From: Pseudomonadota bacterium
GTDB lineage: Bacteria > Pseudomonadota > Alphaproteobacteria > GCA-2731375
NCBI GenBank assembly: GCA_027623205.1
Contig: JAQBYC010000028.1
Location: 1-46,795 of the forward strand
Reading direction: 5' to 3'
DNA: 46,795 nt
A program made the position numbers and the translations under genes. Below, piece after piece: positions 8,766 through 16,709 of this stretch (positions are counted from its first letter, which is position 1; each line of letters opens with the position of its first letter). Under the pieces are notes generated by a model. That model saw nothing but the letters and a program-made list of their open reading frames with translations. It had not been told where the DNA came from and ran no database searches.

Positions 8766-8804
8766 GGGAGACAGCCCTTGACCTGCCACGGCTTGCAGGA
8801 AACT

Positions 8805-10145
8805 ATGGCGTCCATGGCAATAGCAAAACAATCGTTGGACGACTTTCTGGAGCAGGAGCGCGCTGCCCTGGTTTCGGATTGCACCGCGTGTGGCAAATGC
8901 GTCGAGGTTTGTCCCGTCACGCCCTTTACCTCCATCCAGCCGGGCGACGAACCGGGCGTCATGCGCGGGGTGTTGGGCCTGTTGCGCGACGGCACACCCC
9001 TGCAAGGTGCCGCCCGGCAATGGAGCAGCCAGTGCAACGGCTGCGGCCTGTGCATTCCCGCCTGCCCCGAGGGGGTCAACCCACGGCGTGCGTTGATGCT
9101 GGCCAATACGGTCGAGGCGGAACAGGACAGCCCCACGCCGCAATTGTTTCGCAAGATGTCGCGTGCGATCCGCATCATGGCGGCCATGCAACTGGCCCCG
9201 CCGGAGTTTGACAAGCTGTTGCGCAATCCCCGTGCTCACGAGGTGGATGTGGTCTTCTATACCGGCTGCAATCCGATCCGTACGCCGCATCTGCTGTTCA
9301 ATGCCATGACCATCCTGGATGCCCTGGAGGTTGACTATGAAGTGGTCGGCGGGCCGGGCGCCTGTTGCGGCATTATTCAATCGAAATGGGAAGGCGATCA
9401 AAAGGCCGCCGAGCGCGTGGTGGATGGCACCATCAACCGGTTCGCCGGCTTCCAACCGAAACAGGTGCTGAGCTGGTGTCCGTCCTGCGTGCTGCATCTT
9501 GGCGAGACTTTGTCCGGCTTTCGCCAGGCCAGTTTCGAATTTGATCATGTCACCAATTATCTTGTGGCCCGTTCCGAGGGCTTGGCTGGCAGGTTCGTCC
9601 AACCAGTGAACAAACGGGTGTTGCTGCATACCCATGACGGCATGGACAAGGTTGGCCGCAACGTGGCGGCGATGCTGTCATCCATTCCGGGACTGACACT
9701 GGTCGATACGGTGTCGGAGCCGGGCTATACCTGTGGCGGTTCGGGTGCGGATCGTTCGCCGGGCTTGAAGCAGGCTGCCCGCGCGGTTACCGAGGCGCGG
9801 GCCGAGGCTGATGATGTGGACGTGTTGGTCTCTCTTTACCATGGCTGCCACGGGCAGCTGTCGGGTTTGGAGGCGAAGGGCAAGTTCCAGGTTTTGAATT
9901 GGACCGATCTGCTGGTTCAGGCTCTGGGTCAGCAGCCCCACGACGATGTTTCCAAACGCTACCGCATGCAGAACGATTGGGACATGGTGCTGGACGAAGG
10001 CGAGATCTATCTGAAGGCCAATGGCATCGAGATGGAGCGGGATTGGTTGAAAAACCTGTTGCCGGAAATTTTCGCGCAGACGGAATTCAAGGGCGGTTTG
10101 GAAGCCTTCGCAAATAACCGGAAAAACACTGGAGCGTTGGGATGA
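8805..10145 (+). CDS. Heterodisulfide reductase/GlpC-like (Fe-S)-binding oxidoreductase subunit, 446 aa
   Basis: The N-terminus has two classical [4Fe-4S] motifs, Cys26-x2-Cys29-x2-Cys32-x3-Cys36-Pro (CTACGKCVEVCP) and Cys77-x2-Cys80-x2-Cys83-x3-Cys87-Pro (CNGCGLCIPACP). Two CCG-type domains follow, with FYTGCNP, GACCG, CGGSG and YHGCHG, as in HdrD, GlpC, LutA and GlcF. Such subunits carry electrons between a flavoprotein or thiol/disulfide site and a membrane carrier. No flavin partner is adjacent. The start is uncertain: ATG 8805 has AGGA 4 nt upstream, while TTG 8778 has a stronger AGGGAG 7 nt upstream and would add nine residues. The stop overlaps the next start by 4 nt. Confidence 0.87.
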   Translation: MASMAIAKQSLDDFLEQERAALVSDCTACGKCVEVCPVTPFTSIQPGDEPGVMRGVLGLLRDGTPLQGAARQWSSQCNGCGLCIPACPEGVNPRRALMLANTVEAEQDSPTPQLFRKMSRAIRIMAAMQLAPPEFDKLLRNPRAHEVDVVFYTGCNPIRTPHLLFNAMTILDALEVDYEVVGGPGACCGIIQSKWEGDQKAAERVVDGTINRFAGFQPKQVLSWCPSCVLHLGETLSGFRQASFEFDHVTNYLVARSEGLAGRFVQPVNKRVLLHTHDGMDKVGRNVAAMLSSIPGLTLVDTVSEPGYTCGGSGADRSPGLKQAARAVTEARAEADDVDVLVSLYHGCHGQLSGLEAKGKFQVLNWTDLLVQALGQQPHDDVSKRYRMQNDWDMVLDEGEIYLKANGIEMERDWLKNLLPEIFAQTEFKGGLEAFANNRKNTGALG

Positions 10146-11074
10146 GCAACAGTTTGTCGAACGAGAAGGTAGTCTATCTGAATGGGGAATATGTACCCGA
10201 GTCCCGGGCCCAGATTTCCATCTCGGACCGTGGTTTTATCTATGGCGATGCGGTTTTTGACACGGCGCGGACCTTTGGCGGCAAATGTTATCGCCTGGAA
10301 GAGCATGTTGACCGGCTGATGCGCTCCCTGCGTTATGTGCGGATCGATCCGGGTTTGAGTGCGGCGGAATTCGTTGCCATCGCGGAAGACGTGATTGAGC
10401 GGAACCTGCATCTGCTGGGTCCGAATGAGGATTATTGGGTCTATTTGCGGGTCACCCGAGGGCCCAACTATCCGGATGGGCCGGGGGGCGATGCCGGCCC
10501 CACGGTCATCGTTACCTGCGTACCCTTGCCGCTGGCGAAACGTGCGCCATTGTTTCGCGACGGCATAGATGTGGTCGTGCCCGCCACCCGGCGCACGCCG
10601 CCGGAGGCATTGAATCCGGCCGCCAAGACCCATAATTACCTGAACCTGATCATAGCCGGCCTGGAAACCCAAAAATCAGCGCCCGATGCTTGGCCGATAC
10701 TGCTGGATACCCGTGGCTTTCTGACCGAAGGCAGCGGCAGCAATATATTTCTGGTGCGGGACGGCAAGGTTCGCACACCAAAGGCGCAATATGTTCTGCC
10801 CGGAGTCAGCCGGGCCATAACCATGGATCTGTGCCGAGATCTGGGCCTGGATATCGCGGAAGACGATCTGTCGCCTTTTGACGCGGCCGTCGCCGACGAA
10901 GCCTTCATCACCTCGACCTCTCTTTGCCTTTGCCCCATGCGCAGTTTCAACGGTGCGGCCATCGGCGACGGTACCGTGCCCGGCCCGGTTACGGCCAAAT
11001 TGACGGCGGCCTATGCAGCAGAAGTCAAAACCGATTTCGTGGCCCAATATTTGGACCATCTGCCAAAGGACTAG
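10142..11074 (+). CDS. Class IV PLP-dependent aminotransferase (IlvE/D-amino-acid transaminase-like), 310 aa
   Basis: The fold type IV signature is present. It includes [16 protein letters not shown] near residue 30, the PLP-binding Lys162 in AAKTHNYLN, and [11 protein letters not shown], whose glycines and serines contact the cofactor. It is distinct from the other class IV enzyme in this window at 15111-15995, which is the likely housekeeping IlvE, so this copy probably serves the local catabolic operon. The ATG overlaps the preceding stop (ATGA) and GGAG sits 7 nt upstream. Whether it acts on L- or D-amino acids, or as an aminodeoxychorismate lyase-like enzyme, cannot be decided from sequence. 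Confidence 0.88.
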   Translation: MSNSLSNEKVVYLNGEYVPESRAQISISDRGFIYGDAVFDTARTFGGKCYRLEEHVDRLMRSLRYVRIDPGLSAAEFVAIAEDVIERNLHLLGPNEDYWVYLRVTRGPNYPDGPGGDAGPTVIVTCVPLPLAKRAPLFRDGIDVVVPATRRTPPEALNPAAKTHNYLNLIIAGLETQKSAPDAWPILLDTRGFLTEGSGSNIFLVRDGKVRTPKAQYVLPGVSRAITMDLCRDLGLDIAEDDLSPFDAAVADEAFITSTSLCLCPMRSFNGAAIGDGTVPGPVTAKLTAAYAAEVKTDFVAQYLDHLPKD

Positions 11075-11091
11075 CCGCCAAGACAGGACGG

Positions 11092-11965
11092 ATGGGCGCG
11101 CCTATGAAGGACGACCGGGCATTGGTGTTGTTTTCGGGTGGTCAGGACAGCACGACGTGTCTGGCCTGGGCCCTCGATCGGTTCGCGGGTGTCGAAACCG
11201 TCGGGTTTGACTATGGACAACGCCACGTGGTCGAACTCGATTGCCGGCCAAAAGTCCGCGCCAAGATCGAAACTCATTTCAAGAATTGGGCCCCTGGACT
11301 CGGCGAAGATCACCTCATTAATCTACAGGCTCTAGGACAGATCAGTGATACATCGCTGACGAATGAAATTGAGATTGAGTTGGGCGAGAACGGTTTGCCG
11401 ACAACATTTGTGCCAGGTCGCAATCTGCTGTTTCTGACCTTCGCCGCCGCGATTGCCTATCGCCGGGGGATCAGGCACATCGTAGGCGGCATGTGCGAAA
11501 CTGATTTCTCTGGCTACCCGGACTGCCGGGATGACACAATTAAGGCGATGCAGATCGCGCTTAATCTAGGCATGGATCAGCGGTTCGTGCTCCATACCTG
11601 AACCGCCCCGGGTTTGCCGGAGGCTCCAACTCTTGAGAGGCTGGAGCTATGACAAAGAAAAGATCGATGAGCCCGCTATGGTGGCGTGACTCAAACCAAA
11701 CAGCCTCCGGCAAACCCGGAGCGGTTCAACCCCATTAATGTGGATCGATAAGAGCGACACGTGGCGGTTGGCTTCAGATCTGGGCAACGATGCGCTTGTG
11801 CAGATCATCATAGAAGATACCCACACCTGCTATTTGGCGGATCGTTCAAATCGGCAGCCGTGGGGTTATGGCTGCGGTGCGTGCCCGGCGTGTGATTTGC
11901 GCCGCAATGGCTACGAGAACTATCAGCGATGCAAGGATGTTGTCTCAACGCCTGAGGTGAGTTGA
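11092..11965 (+). pseudogene. queC: 7-cyano-7-deazaguanine synthase QueC, split by a miniature insertion element
   Basis: The 5' part (11092 or 11104 to 11598) encodes the QueC ATP-PPase half, with the PP-loop [16 protein letters not shown] and [17 protein letters not shown]. It stops at a TGA that belongs to an insertion. The 3' part resumes in frame after 11731 with [11 protein letters not shown] and ends at 11965. It contains the zinc-site cysteines ([21 protein letters not shown]). Removing the 130-bp insert and one copy of its ACC duplication restores an uninterrupted frame of about 242 residues starting at ATG 11104, the normal QueC length. The truncated product lacks all four zinc Cys and should be inactive in preQ0/queuosine synthesis unless the downstream piece is translated separately from ATG 11738, for which I see no ribosome binding site. 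Confidence 0.9.
11599..11728. mobile_element. 130-bp IS3-like miniature inverted-repeat element inside queC
   Basis: The element is bounded by 27-bp terminal inverted repeats with a single mismatch. The left end starts TGAACCGCCCCGGG at 11599 and the right end finishes at 11728 as its complement. It is flanked by a 3-bp target duplication ACC (11596-11598 and 11729-11731). Inside is only a short frame, ATG 11649 (MTKKRSMSP...), that begins like an IS3-family orfA and runs straight into the right repeat. This suggests an internal deletion that kept both ends of a full-length IS. The 3-bp duplication and TGA...TCA ends fit the IS3 family. It cannot encode a transposase and would need one in trans. 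Confidence 0.85.
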
Positions 11966-12015
11966 ACTAACCGCAACACCTTGCTGATTTGTCCATGAGG
12001 TCGGCAAATTTCGTC

Positions 12016-12786
12016 TCAAATGTTACCAAAATCACCGCTGCGGCCTTTGCCGGCGGCAAAGCGGGCAGCGCCGGCTTGGATTTCGTCCGCATCGAGATCC
12101 TGGCCGCCTCTACCTTCGTTCACCAGCGCATCTGGAATATCCATGCTCCATTGCCGATAGGATGACCGGCGGTCGACCTGCATGCAGCGTTGTGGAAATT
12201 TGGCGATCTCCCGCGCCAATTCGTTAGCCGCGGCAAGGGCCCGGCCGGCGGGAACCAGGCGGTTGGCCAGGCCGATTGCATGGGCTTCAGCCGCCGCCAC
12301 GCCGCGGCCGGTCAGGATCATATCCAGCGCCCGGCTGTGGCCAATCAGGCGGGGCAGGCGGATGGTGCCGCCGTCGATCAGGGGTACACCCCAGCGCCGG
12401 CAATAGACGCCGAATACGGCCGTCGCCGATGCCACCCGCAAATCGCACCACAATGCCAATTCCAGACCGCCCGCGACGGCATGGCCCTCGACCGCCGCGA
12501 TGACCGGCTTCGATAGCAACATGCGGGTCGGCCCCATGGGACCTTCGTCTTCTGGAGTCCAATCGGTGCCCGCGCCACCTTGCGCCGCTACTTTCAAATC
12601 GAAACCGGCGCAAAAGGTGCCATCCGCGCCGGCGAGGATGGCAACCGACTGGCTATCATCAGCCTCAAAATCCTTGAACGCGGCGCGCAATGCCAGGGCC
12701 GTATCCGGGTCCACTGCGTTGCGGGACCGGGGCCGATTAATTATGACGGTGCTGATCGGACCGTCACGCTCGATAATCAGGGTCAT
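12016..12786 (-). CDS. Crotonase-superfamily protein (enoyl-CoA hydratase/isomerase-like), 256 aa
   Basis: The protein has the crotonase fold with the oxyanion-hole segments CAGFDLK and GHAVAGGLELALWCD. By eye, the two catalytic glutamates of classical enoyl-CoA hydratase are not both present. The first region reads YCRRWGVPLIDGG, and the second position in SRALDMILTG is Asp. It is therefore a crotonase relative whose reaction (isomerase, hydrolase or atypical hydratase) is unclear. ATG 12786 is preferred over 12798 because GGAGAGG lies directly upstream of it. It follows an FAD monooxygenase gene on the same strand after 65 nt, consistent with aromatic or acyl-CoA catabolism. Confidence 0.85.
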   Translation of the reverse strand: MTLIIERDGPISTVIINRPRSRNAVDPDTALALRAAFKDFEADDSQSVAILAGADGTFCAGFDLKVAAQGGAGTDWTPEDEGPMGPTRMLLSKPVIAAVEGHAVAGGLELALWCDLRVASATAVFGVYCRRWGVPLIDGGTIRLPRLIGHSRALDMILTGRGVAAAEAHAIGLANRLVPAGRALAAANELAREIAKFPQRCMQVDRRSSYRQWSMDIPDALVNEGRGGQDLDADEIQAGAARFAAGKGRSGDFGNI

Positions 12787-12851
12787 CTGCCTCTCCATTG
12801 CTAAGTTATCAAACTGAATATGGCGCGGGCGCCCAATCCGAGCGTCGCGCT

Positions 12852-14030
12852 TTAGCGTAATGCCACGGTCATGGGATCGTAGGAAAACAGCCAGGCGGTG
12901 CGTTCGGCGTTCATGTCCCGCTGGGCAAAGGCCTCGCGCAAGGCCGCCTTGCTGGGCAAGTGGAACATATTGCGGTTGGCGGAGGATTCATTGACGATGC
13001 GGGCTGTGCGTTCCAGCCGGTTGCGTTGATAAAGATCCAGGGCCTCGCTCACATCATCCTTCTGCGCCAGGGCGCGGGCAATGATGGCGCCGTCTTCGAT
13101 GGCCATGGCGCCGCCCTGGGCCATATAGGGCAGGGAGGGGTGGGCCGCATCGCCCAACAAGGTGCTGCGTGCCGTGCGCCAATTCGCCACGGGCGGCCGA
13201 TTGTTCATGGCCCAGCGGAAACACTGATCCTTGTCCGCATTATCGATGATCGCCTGAATGTTGTCATGCCAGCCGGCGAAATCCGCCTTCATTTCGGCCC
13301 AGGGCCGCCGTGCGGTCCAGCTCTCGTCGTCCCAGGTTTCGTACTCCACGCAGCCCACCATGTTGACCAGACCATCGCGGCGGATGGGATAGACGACGCC
13401 ATGCTTGCCGGGACCGACACAGATGTTCACCGTATCAGGGCGGATAAGGGGTTCGAGCCGTTCAGCCGGCACGAGGATGCGCCAGGACTGATCGCCCGTG
13501 TAATGGACCGGCGTAAGACCGAGGGTTTTAGTTCGCACCATGGACTTGATGCCATCGGCGCCGATCAGGATATCACCGCGCGCCTCTCTGCCGTCCTGAA
13601 AATGAAGGGTGACGCCACCGCGGTCCTCGGAAAAATCCGTAGCGTTGGCATTCAAGGTGACCGCATCCGCGCTCAACGTACGCACCGCGCCGATTAGGGC
13701 GTCCAGCAGGTCAGCCCGATGTACCGATAGGTACGGTACGCCGTGGCGGTCTACATAACCATCCCCCAGGGGTATCTCCTGCAGCACTTCGCCAGTGTCG
13801 AACATCTTGAACTGATAGCTGGTTGGGCGCACGCCGGCCTGTTCGAGTTTCTCCACCAGTCCCAAATGACGCAGCACCCGCATGGGATTGGCGCTCAACT
13901 GGATACCGGCGCCAACTTCGCCAAGATGCGGGGCTTGTTCAAAAACATTTACATGAAAGCCCGCCCGCAAAAGGCAGGCGGCGGCAGTCATGCCGCCGAT
14001 GCCGCCGCCGACGATAAGGACTTTCTTCAT
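12852..14030 (-). CDS. FAD-dependent aromatic-ring monooxygenase (salicylate/3-hydroxybenzoate hydroxylase-like), 392 aa
   Basis: This is a single-component class A flavoprotein monooxygenase. It has the N-terminal dinucleotide motif VGGGIGGMTAA (residues 7-17), the middle motif LIGADGIKS and the FAD-ribityl motif LLGDAAHPSLPYMAQGGAMAIED. The length agrees with salicylate 1-hydroxylase and 3-hydroxybenzoate 6-hydroxylase relatives, and it would use NAD(P)H and O2 to hydroxylate an aromatic acid. The substrate cannot be assigned. The gene precedes the crotonase on the minus strand and is divergent from the S49 peptidase at 14144. No ring-cleavage dioxygenase gene is nearby. Confidence 0.88.
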   Translation of the reverse strand: MKKVLIVGGGIGGMTAAACLLRAGFHVNVFEQAPHLGEVGAGIQLSANPMRVLRHLGLVEKLEQAGVRPTSYQFKMFDTGEVLQEIPLGDGYVDRHGVPYLSVHRADLLDALIGAVRTLSADAVTLNANATDFSEDRGGVTLHFQDGREARGDILIGADGIKSMVRTKTLGLTPVHYTGDQSWRILVPAERLEPLIRPDTVNICVGPGKHGVVYPIRRDGLVNMVGCVEYETWDDESWTARRPWAEMKADFAGWHDNIQAIIDNADKDQCFRWAMNNRPPVANWRTARSTLLGDAAHPSLPYMAQGGAMAIEDGAIIARALAQKDDVSEALDLYQRNRLERTARIVNESSANRNMFHLPSKAALREAFAQRDMNAERTAWLFSYDPMTVALR

Positions 14031-14143
14031 TATTTTACGATCTGGCTATGGTGAGGCGCTATCCGGTGTGACAGCCTAGGCCAGTCGCGGCAGGGCAGCA
14101 AGTTTGCGGTATTTATCTTGATCCGGCCCTTGCGCCAGGTCCG

Positions 14144-15022
14144 ATGACTGCCCATCTTGCGCCTATGAACATGGATAAAATACTTAGTCGTCTGCCCATC
14201 AAAGCGCTGCGTAACCGGATACCCTTGGTGCCGGTGGTGCAATTGTATGGCGTTATCGCGGCGCAGGGCTCGCCCCTTCGCCCGGCGGTCAACCTGTCGA
14301 CATTGGCGGAACCGTTGGAGCGCGCCTTCGCCATGAAGGGAGCCCGGGCGGTGGCCCTGGCAATCAATTCACCGGGTGGCTCGCCCGTGCAATCGGCCCT
14401 TGTGCATGACCGAATTCGCCTGTTGGCCGATGAGAAGAAGCTTCCCGTGTATGTCTTTTGCGAGGATGTTGCGGCATCTGGCGGCTATTGGATTGCCTGC
14501 GCGGGGGATGAAATCTATGCCGCCGAAACATCTATCATTGGCTCGATCGGGGTTGTTGCCGCGACTTTTGGTTTTGAAGGTGCGATGGAAAAACTGGGAG
14601 TGGAGCGCCGCCTTTATACTGCCGGCAATAAGAAAAGCCTGCTTGACCCCTTTTCGCCCGTAAAAGATGATGATCTGAAACGGCTAGACGCGCTACAGAA
14701 GGAAATCCACGACGCTTTTAAAAGGCATGTACGCACCCGCCGCGAGGGGCGTTTGAAAGCCGCCGAACGCAAGTTGTTCTCGGGAGAATTCTGGACCGGG
14801 GCCAAGGCAAAAGACCTGGGGCTAACAGATGGTATTGGCGATCTGAAGGCAGAGATGCGGAAGAAATTTGGCGACAAAGTCCGCCTGCCGGTAATTGGCG
14901 CGGACAAAAGCTGGCTACAACGACGCCTGGGCTTTGCCTCTCAACTTTCACCCCCGAACCTATCCAGTGATCTGTTGGCGACAGCCGAAGTACGGGCCCA
15001 ATGGGCGCGGTACGGCCTGTGA
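14144..15022 (+). CDS. S49-family (SppA/SohB-like) serine protease, 292 aa
   Basis: The serine/lysine protease signature of family S49 is clear: INSPGGSP, then DVAASGGYWIA with the nucleophile Ser112, then IGSIGVV, and TAGNKKSLLDPF with the general-base Lys at 163 or 164. Unlike SppA there is no N-terminal membrane helix, and the protein has the size of one protease domain. Such short cytoplasmic-looking S49 proteins are frequent in alphaproteobacteria. The start could be ATG 14144 or ATG 14165; AGG about 6 nt upstream slightly favours the first. The gene converges on ilvE, whose terminator lies between them. Confidence 0.87.
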   Translation: MTAHLAPMNMDKILSRLPIKALRNRIPLVPVVQLYGVIAAQGSPLRPAVNLSTLAEPLERAFAMKGARAVALAINSPGGSPVQSALVHDRIRLLADEKKLPVYVFCEDVAASGGYWIACAGDEIYAAETSIIGSIGVVAATFGFEGAMEKLGVERRLYTAGNKKSLLDPFSPVKDDDLKRLDALQKEIHDAFKRHVRTRREGRLKAAERKLFSGEFWTGAKAKDLGLTDGIGDLKAEMRKKFGDKVRLPVIGADKSWLQRRLGFASQLSPPNLSSDLLATAEVRAQWARYGL

Positions 15023-15060
15023 CGACTAAAGCGGCACGCAGGGACGGAAAATGCTGGACG

Positions 15061-15087
15061 AAAAACGGCGGCCCGAAAGCCGCCGTT
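15061..15087 (-). terminator. Rho-independent terminator of ilvE
   Basis: A perfect 9-bp stem AACGGCGGC / GCCGCCGTT (15064-15072 and 15079-15087) with a 6-nt loop is followed, on the minus strand, by a run of T (15065-15061). It lies 24 nt beyond the ilvE stop and faces the convergent S49 protease gene. It would also form a hairpin in the opposite transcript, but without a T tract there. Confidence 0.85.
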
Positions 15088-15110
15088 AGTCCGAAGGTCG
15101 GTGCCGGCGA

Positions 15111-15995
15111 CTAAGCTGCCGCCCGACGCCGCACCAAATTATCAAAGTCTTCAATCAGTTGTGCGGTGATTGCGCCCGGTTTGAAGCGATAATCGTCGAT
15201 CACACCAACCGGGGTGACTTCCGCCGCCGTGCCGGTCAGCAGGCATTCCGTGGCCTGGGCCATTTCCTCGGGCATGATCACCCGTTCGACGACCTCGATG
15301 CCACGGGCCTTGGCCAGATCAATAACCGTGCGCCGGGTGATGCCATCGAGAAAACAATCCGGGATCGGTGTATGCAATTTGCCATCTATGACAAAAAAAA
15401 TGTTCGCGCCGGTGCTTTCCGCCACCTGTCCCCGCCAATCCAACATCAGCGCATCGTCGTATCCTTCTACCTCCGCGGCGTGCTTTGATAGGGTGCAGAT
15501 CATGTAAAGGCCGGCGGCCTTGGCATGTACGGGTGCGGTGCGGGGATCGGGTCGGCGCCAGCTGGACATTTTTAACTTGATGCCGACGGTCCGTGCTTCG
15601 GGATTAAAATAGGATGGCCATTGCCAGACCGCGATAGCCAGATTGATACGGTTGGTTTGGGCGGAAACCCCCATCATTTCCGAGCCGCGCCAAGCCACGG
15701 GCCGGACATAGCCATCGGTGATGTTGTTCTTCAACACGGTTTCCCGGCAGGCGGCATTGATCTGATCGGCATTGTAGGGAATTTGGAAATCCAGTAGGTG
15801 GGCAGACTTCAACAAACGTTCCGTGTGCGCTTCCAGCTTGAATATTTCTCCTTCATAGACCCGCTCGCCCTCGAATACAGAGGAGGCATAGTGCAATCCA
15901 TGGGTCAGCACATGGACCTGGGCCTTTTCCCACGGGATCATTTCGCCGTTGTACCAGATGTTACCGTCCAATTTATCGTATGATATTGTTGCCAC
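15111..15995 (-). CDS. ilvE: Branched-chain amino acid aminotransferase, 294 aa
   Basis: This is a full-length class IV PLP aminotransferase. It has HGLHYASSVFEGER near residue 32, the catalytic Lys159 in APVHAKAAGLYM, and a VAESTGANIFF loop. These are features of IlvE, which makes the last step of Leu, Ile and Val synthesis. The start is GTG 15995, chosen because a strong GGAGG (16004-16008) lies 8 nt upstream. It is transcribed divergently from a MarR regulator, with an interrupted palindrome and a possible TTGACA -35 element (16066-16061, minus strand) in the shared region, so regulation by that MarR protein is plausible. Confidence 0.93.
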   Translation of the reverse strand: MATISYDKLDGNIWYNGEMIPWEKAQVHVLTHGLHYASSVFEGERVYEGEIFKLEAHTERLLKSAHLLDFQIPYNADQINAACRETVLKNNITDGYVRPVAWRGSEMMGVSAQTNRINLAIAVWQWPSYFNPEARTVGIKLKMSSWRRPDPRTAPVHAKAAGLYMICTLSKHAAEVEGYDDALMLDWRGQVAESTGANIFFVIDGKLHTPIPDCFLDGITRRTVIDLAKARGIEVVERVIMPEEMAQATECLLTGTAAEVTPVGVIDDYRFKPGAITAQLIEDFDNLVRRRAAA

Positions 15996-16061
15996 GATGG
16001 ATGCCTCCGTGAAGAATTATTGCGTATTAGATGGCGTAAACGTAACATCTTTAAAATATAT

Positions 16062-16099
16062 GTCAATAGTGCTGACCAAAAAATGTCAGCATCGTTGAC
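16062..16099. promoter_or_regulatory. Interrupted palindrome between ilvE and marR, probable operator
   Basis: Two nested inverted repeats share one centre. The inner arms TGCTGAC (16070-16076) and GTCAGCA (16085-16091) flank an 8-nt A-rich core. The outer arms GTCAA (16062-16066) and TTGAC (16095-16099) are each 3 nt away. All 12 paired positions match. The left arm overlaps a TTGACA usable as the -35 box of ilvE. The right arm is about 10 bp before a TATAAT (16110-16115) on the marR side. This is the expected layout for an autoregulating MarR dimer or pair of dimers. Binding is inferred. Confidence 0.65.
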
Positions 16100-16121
16100 G
16101 CATTTCATATATAATCTGGCC

Positions 16122-16682
16122 ATGTCTAATATTTCCACCAAAACTGGACCCGATGCCATTGAAGGTGTCGAATTCAATGTGAGCAGCAATAACAATCACG
16201 ATGGTGATGCCGAAATACCGTTCCTGAACGATAAGGAGCTGATCCAGGGTATAGAAATGCTATTCTACGCCTATCGGGACTTCACGTCTGATCCAGATGA
16301 TATTCTAAGAATTCATGGTTTTGGCCGCGCCCATCATCGCGTGGTGCATTTTGTCGGCCGCAATCCCGGCATGTCCGTGGCGGAGTTGCTGGCCATTCTG
16401 AAGGTGACCAAACAGAGCTTGAGCCGAGTTTTAAGTCAATTGGTGACGGAGCAGTTCGTGCGGCAGGAAACGGGCAGCCGGGACCGGCGCCAGCGCCTGC
16501 TATACCTGACCGGGAAGGGTGAAGCCCTATTCGCGGCGCTGTCGGGTCCGCAAAAAGACCGCGTGGCGAAGGCCTATCGTGAAGCGGGTGCAGAGGCCGT
16601 GGCCGGTTATCGAAAGGTGTTGGCGGGTCTGCTGAACGGCGAGGAACGGGCGGCGGTCTTGAAAGCGGTGGAGCGTTCCTAG
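16122..16682 (+). CDS. MarR-family transcriptional regulator (PetP-like), 186 aa
   Basis: The winged-helix core is visible: MSVAELLAILKVTKQSLSRVLSQLVTEQ as helix-turn-helix, then the wing RDRRQRLLYLTGKGE. Neighbouring ilvE, an OmpR-type regulator and a kinase match the petP/petR-type neighbourhood known in alphaproteobacteria. Three starts are possible (TTG 16020, ATG 16083, ATG 16122). I favour 16122 because the earlier frames run through the palindromic operator and add an uncharged leader with no ribosome binding site. A TATAAT at 16110-16115 ends 6 nt before this ATG, so the message may be nearly leaderless. Confidence 0.8.
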   Translation: MSNISTKTGPDAIEGVEFNVSSNNNHDGDAEIPFLNDKELIQGIEMLFYAYRDFTSDPDDILRIHGFGRAHHRVVHFVGRNPGMSVAELLAILKVTKQSLSRVLSQLVTEQFVRQETGSRDRRQRLLYLTGKGEALFAALSGPQKDRVAKAYREAGAEAVAGYRKVLAGLLNGEERAAVLKAVERS

Positions 16683-16709
16683 TGGTGGCGCGGTCGTAGA
16701 GGCAATCGG

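Noticed and set aside
8382-9635. A 417-codon minus-strand open frame
   Set aside because: It is antisense to the TfoX-N and HdrD-like genes, whose motifs are unambiguous. Long antisense frames are common in GC-rich coding DNA.
11738-11965. Stand-alone zinc-binding small protein
   Set aside because: It is the 3' fragment of the interrupted queC. Its sequence continues in frame with the upstream half once the insertion is removed.
13445-13465. A GGTTCGA sequence resembling a tRNA T-loop
   Set aside because: It lies within the FAD monooxygenase coding sequence and no acceptor or anticodon stem can be built around it.
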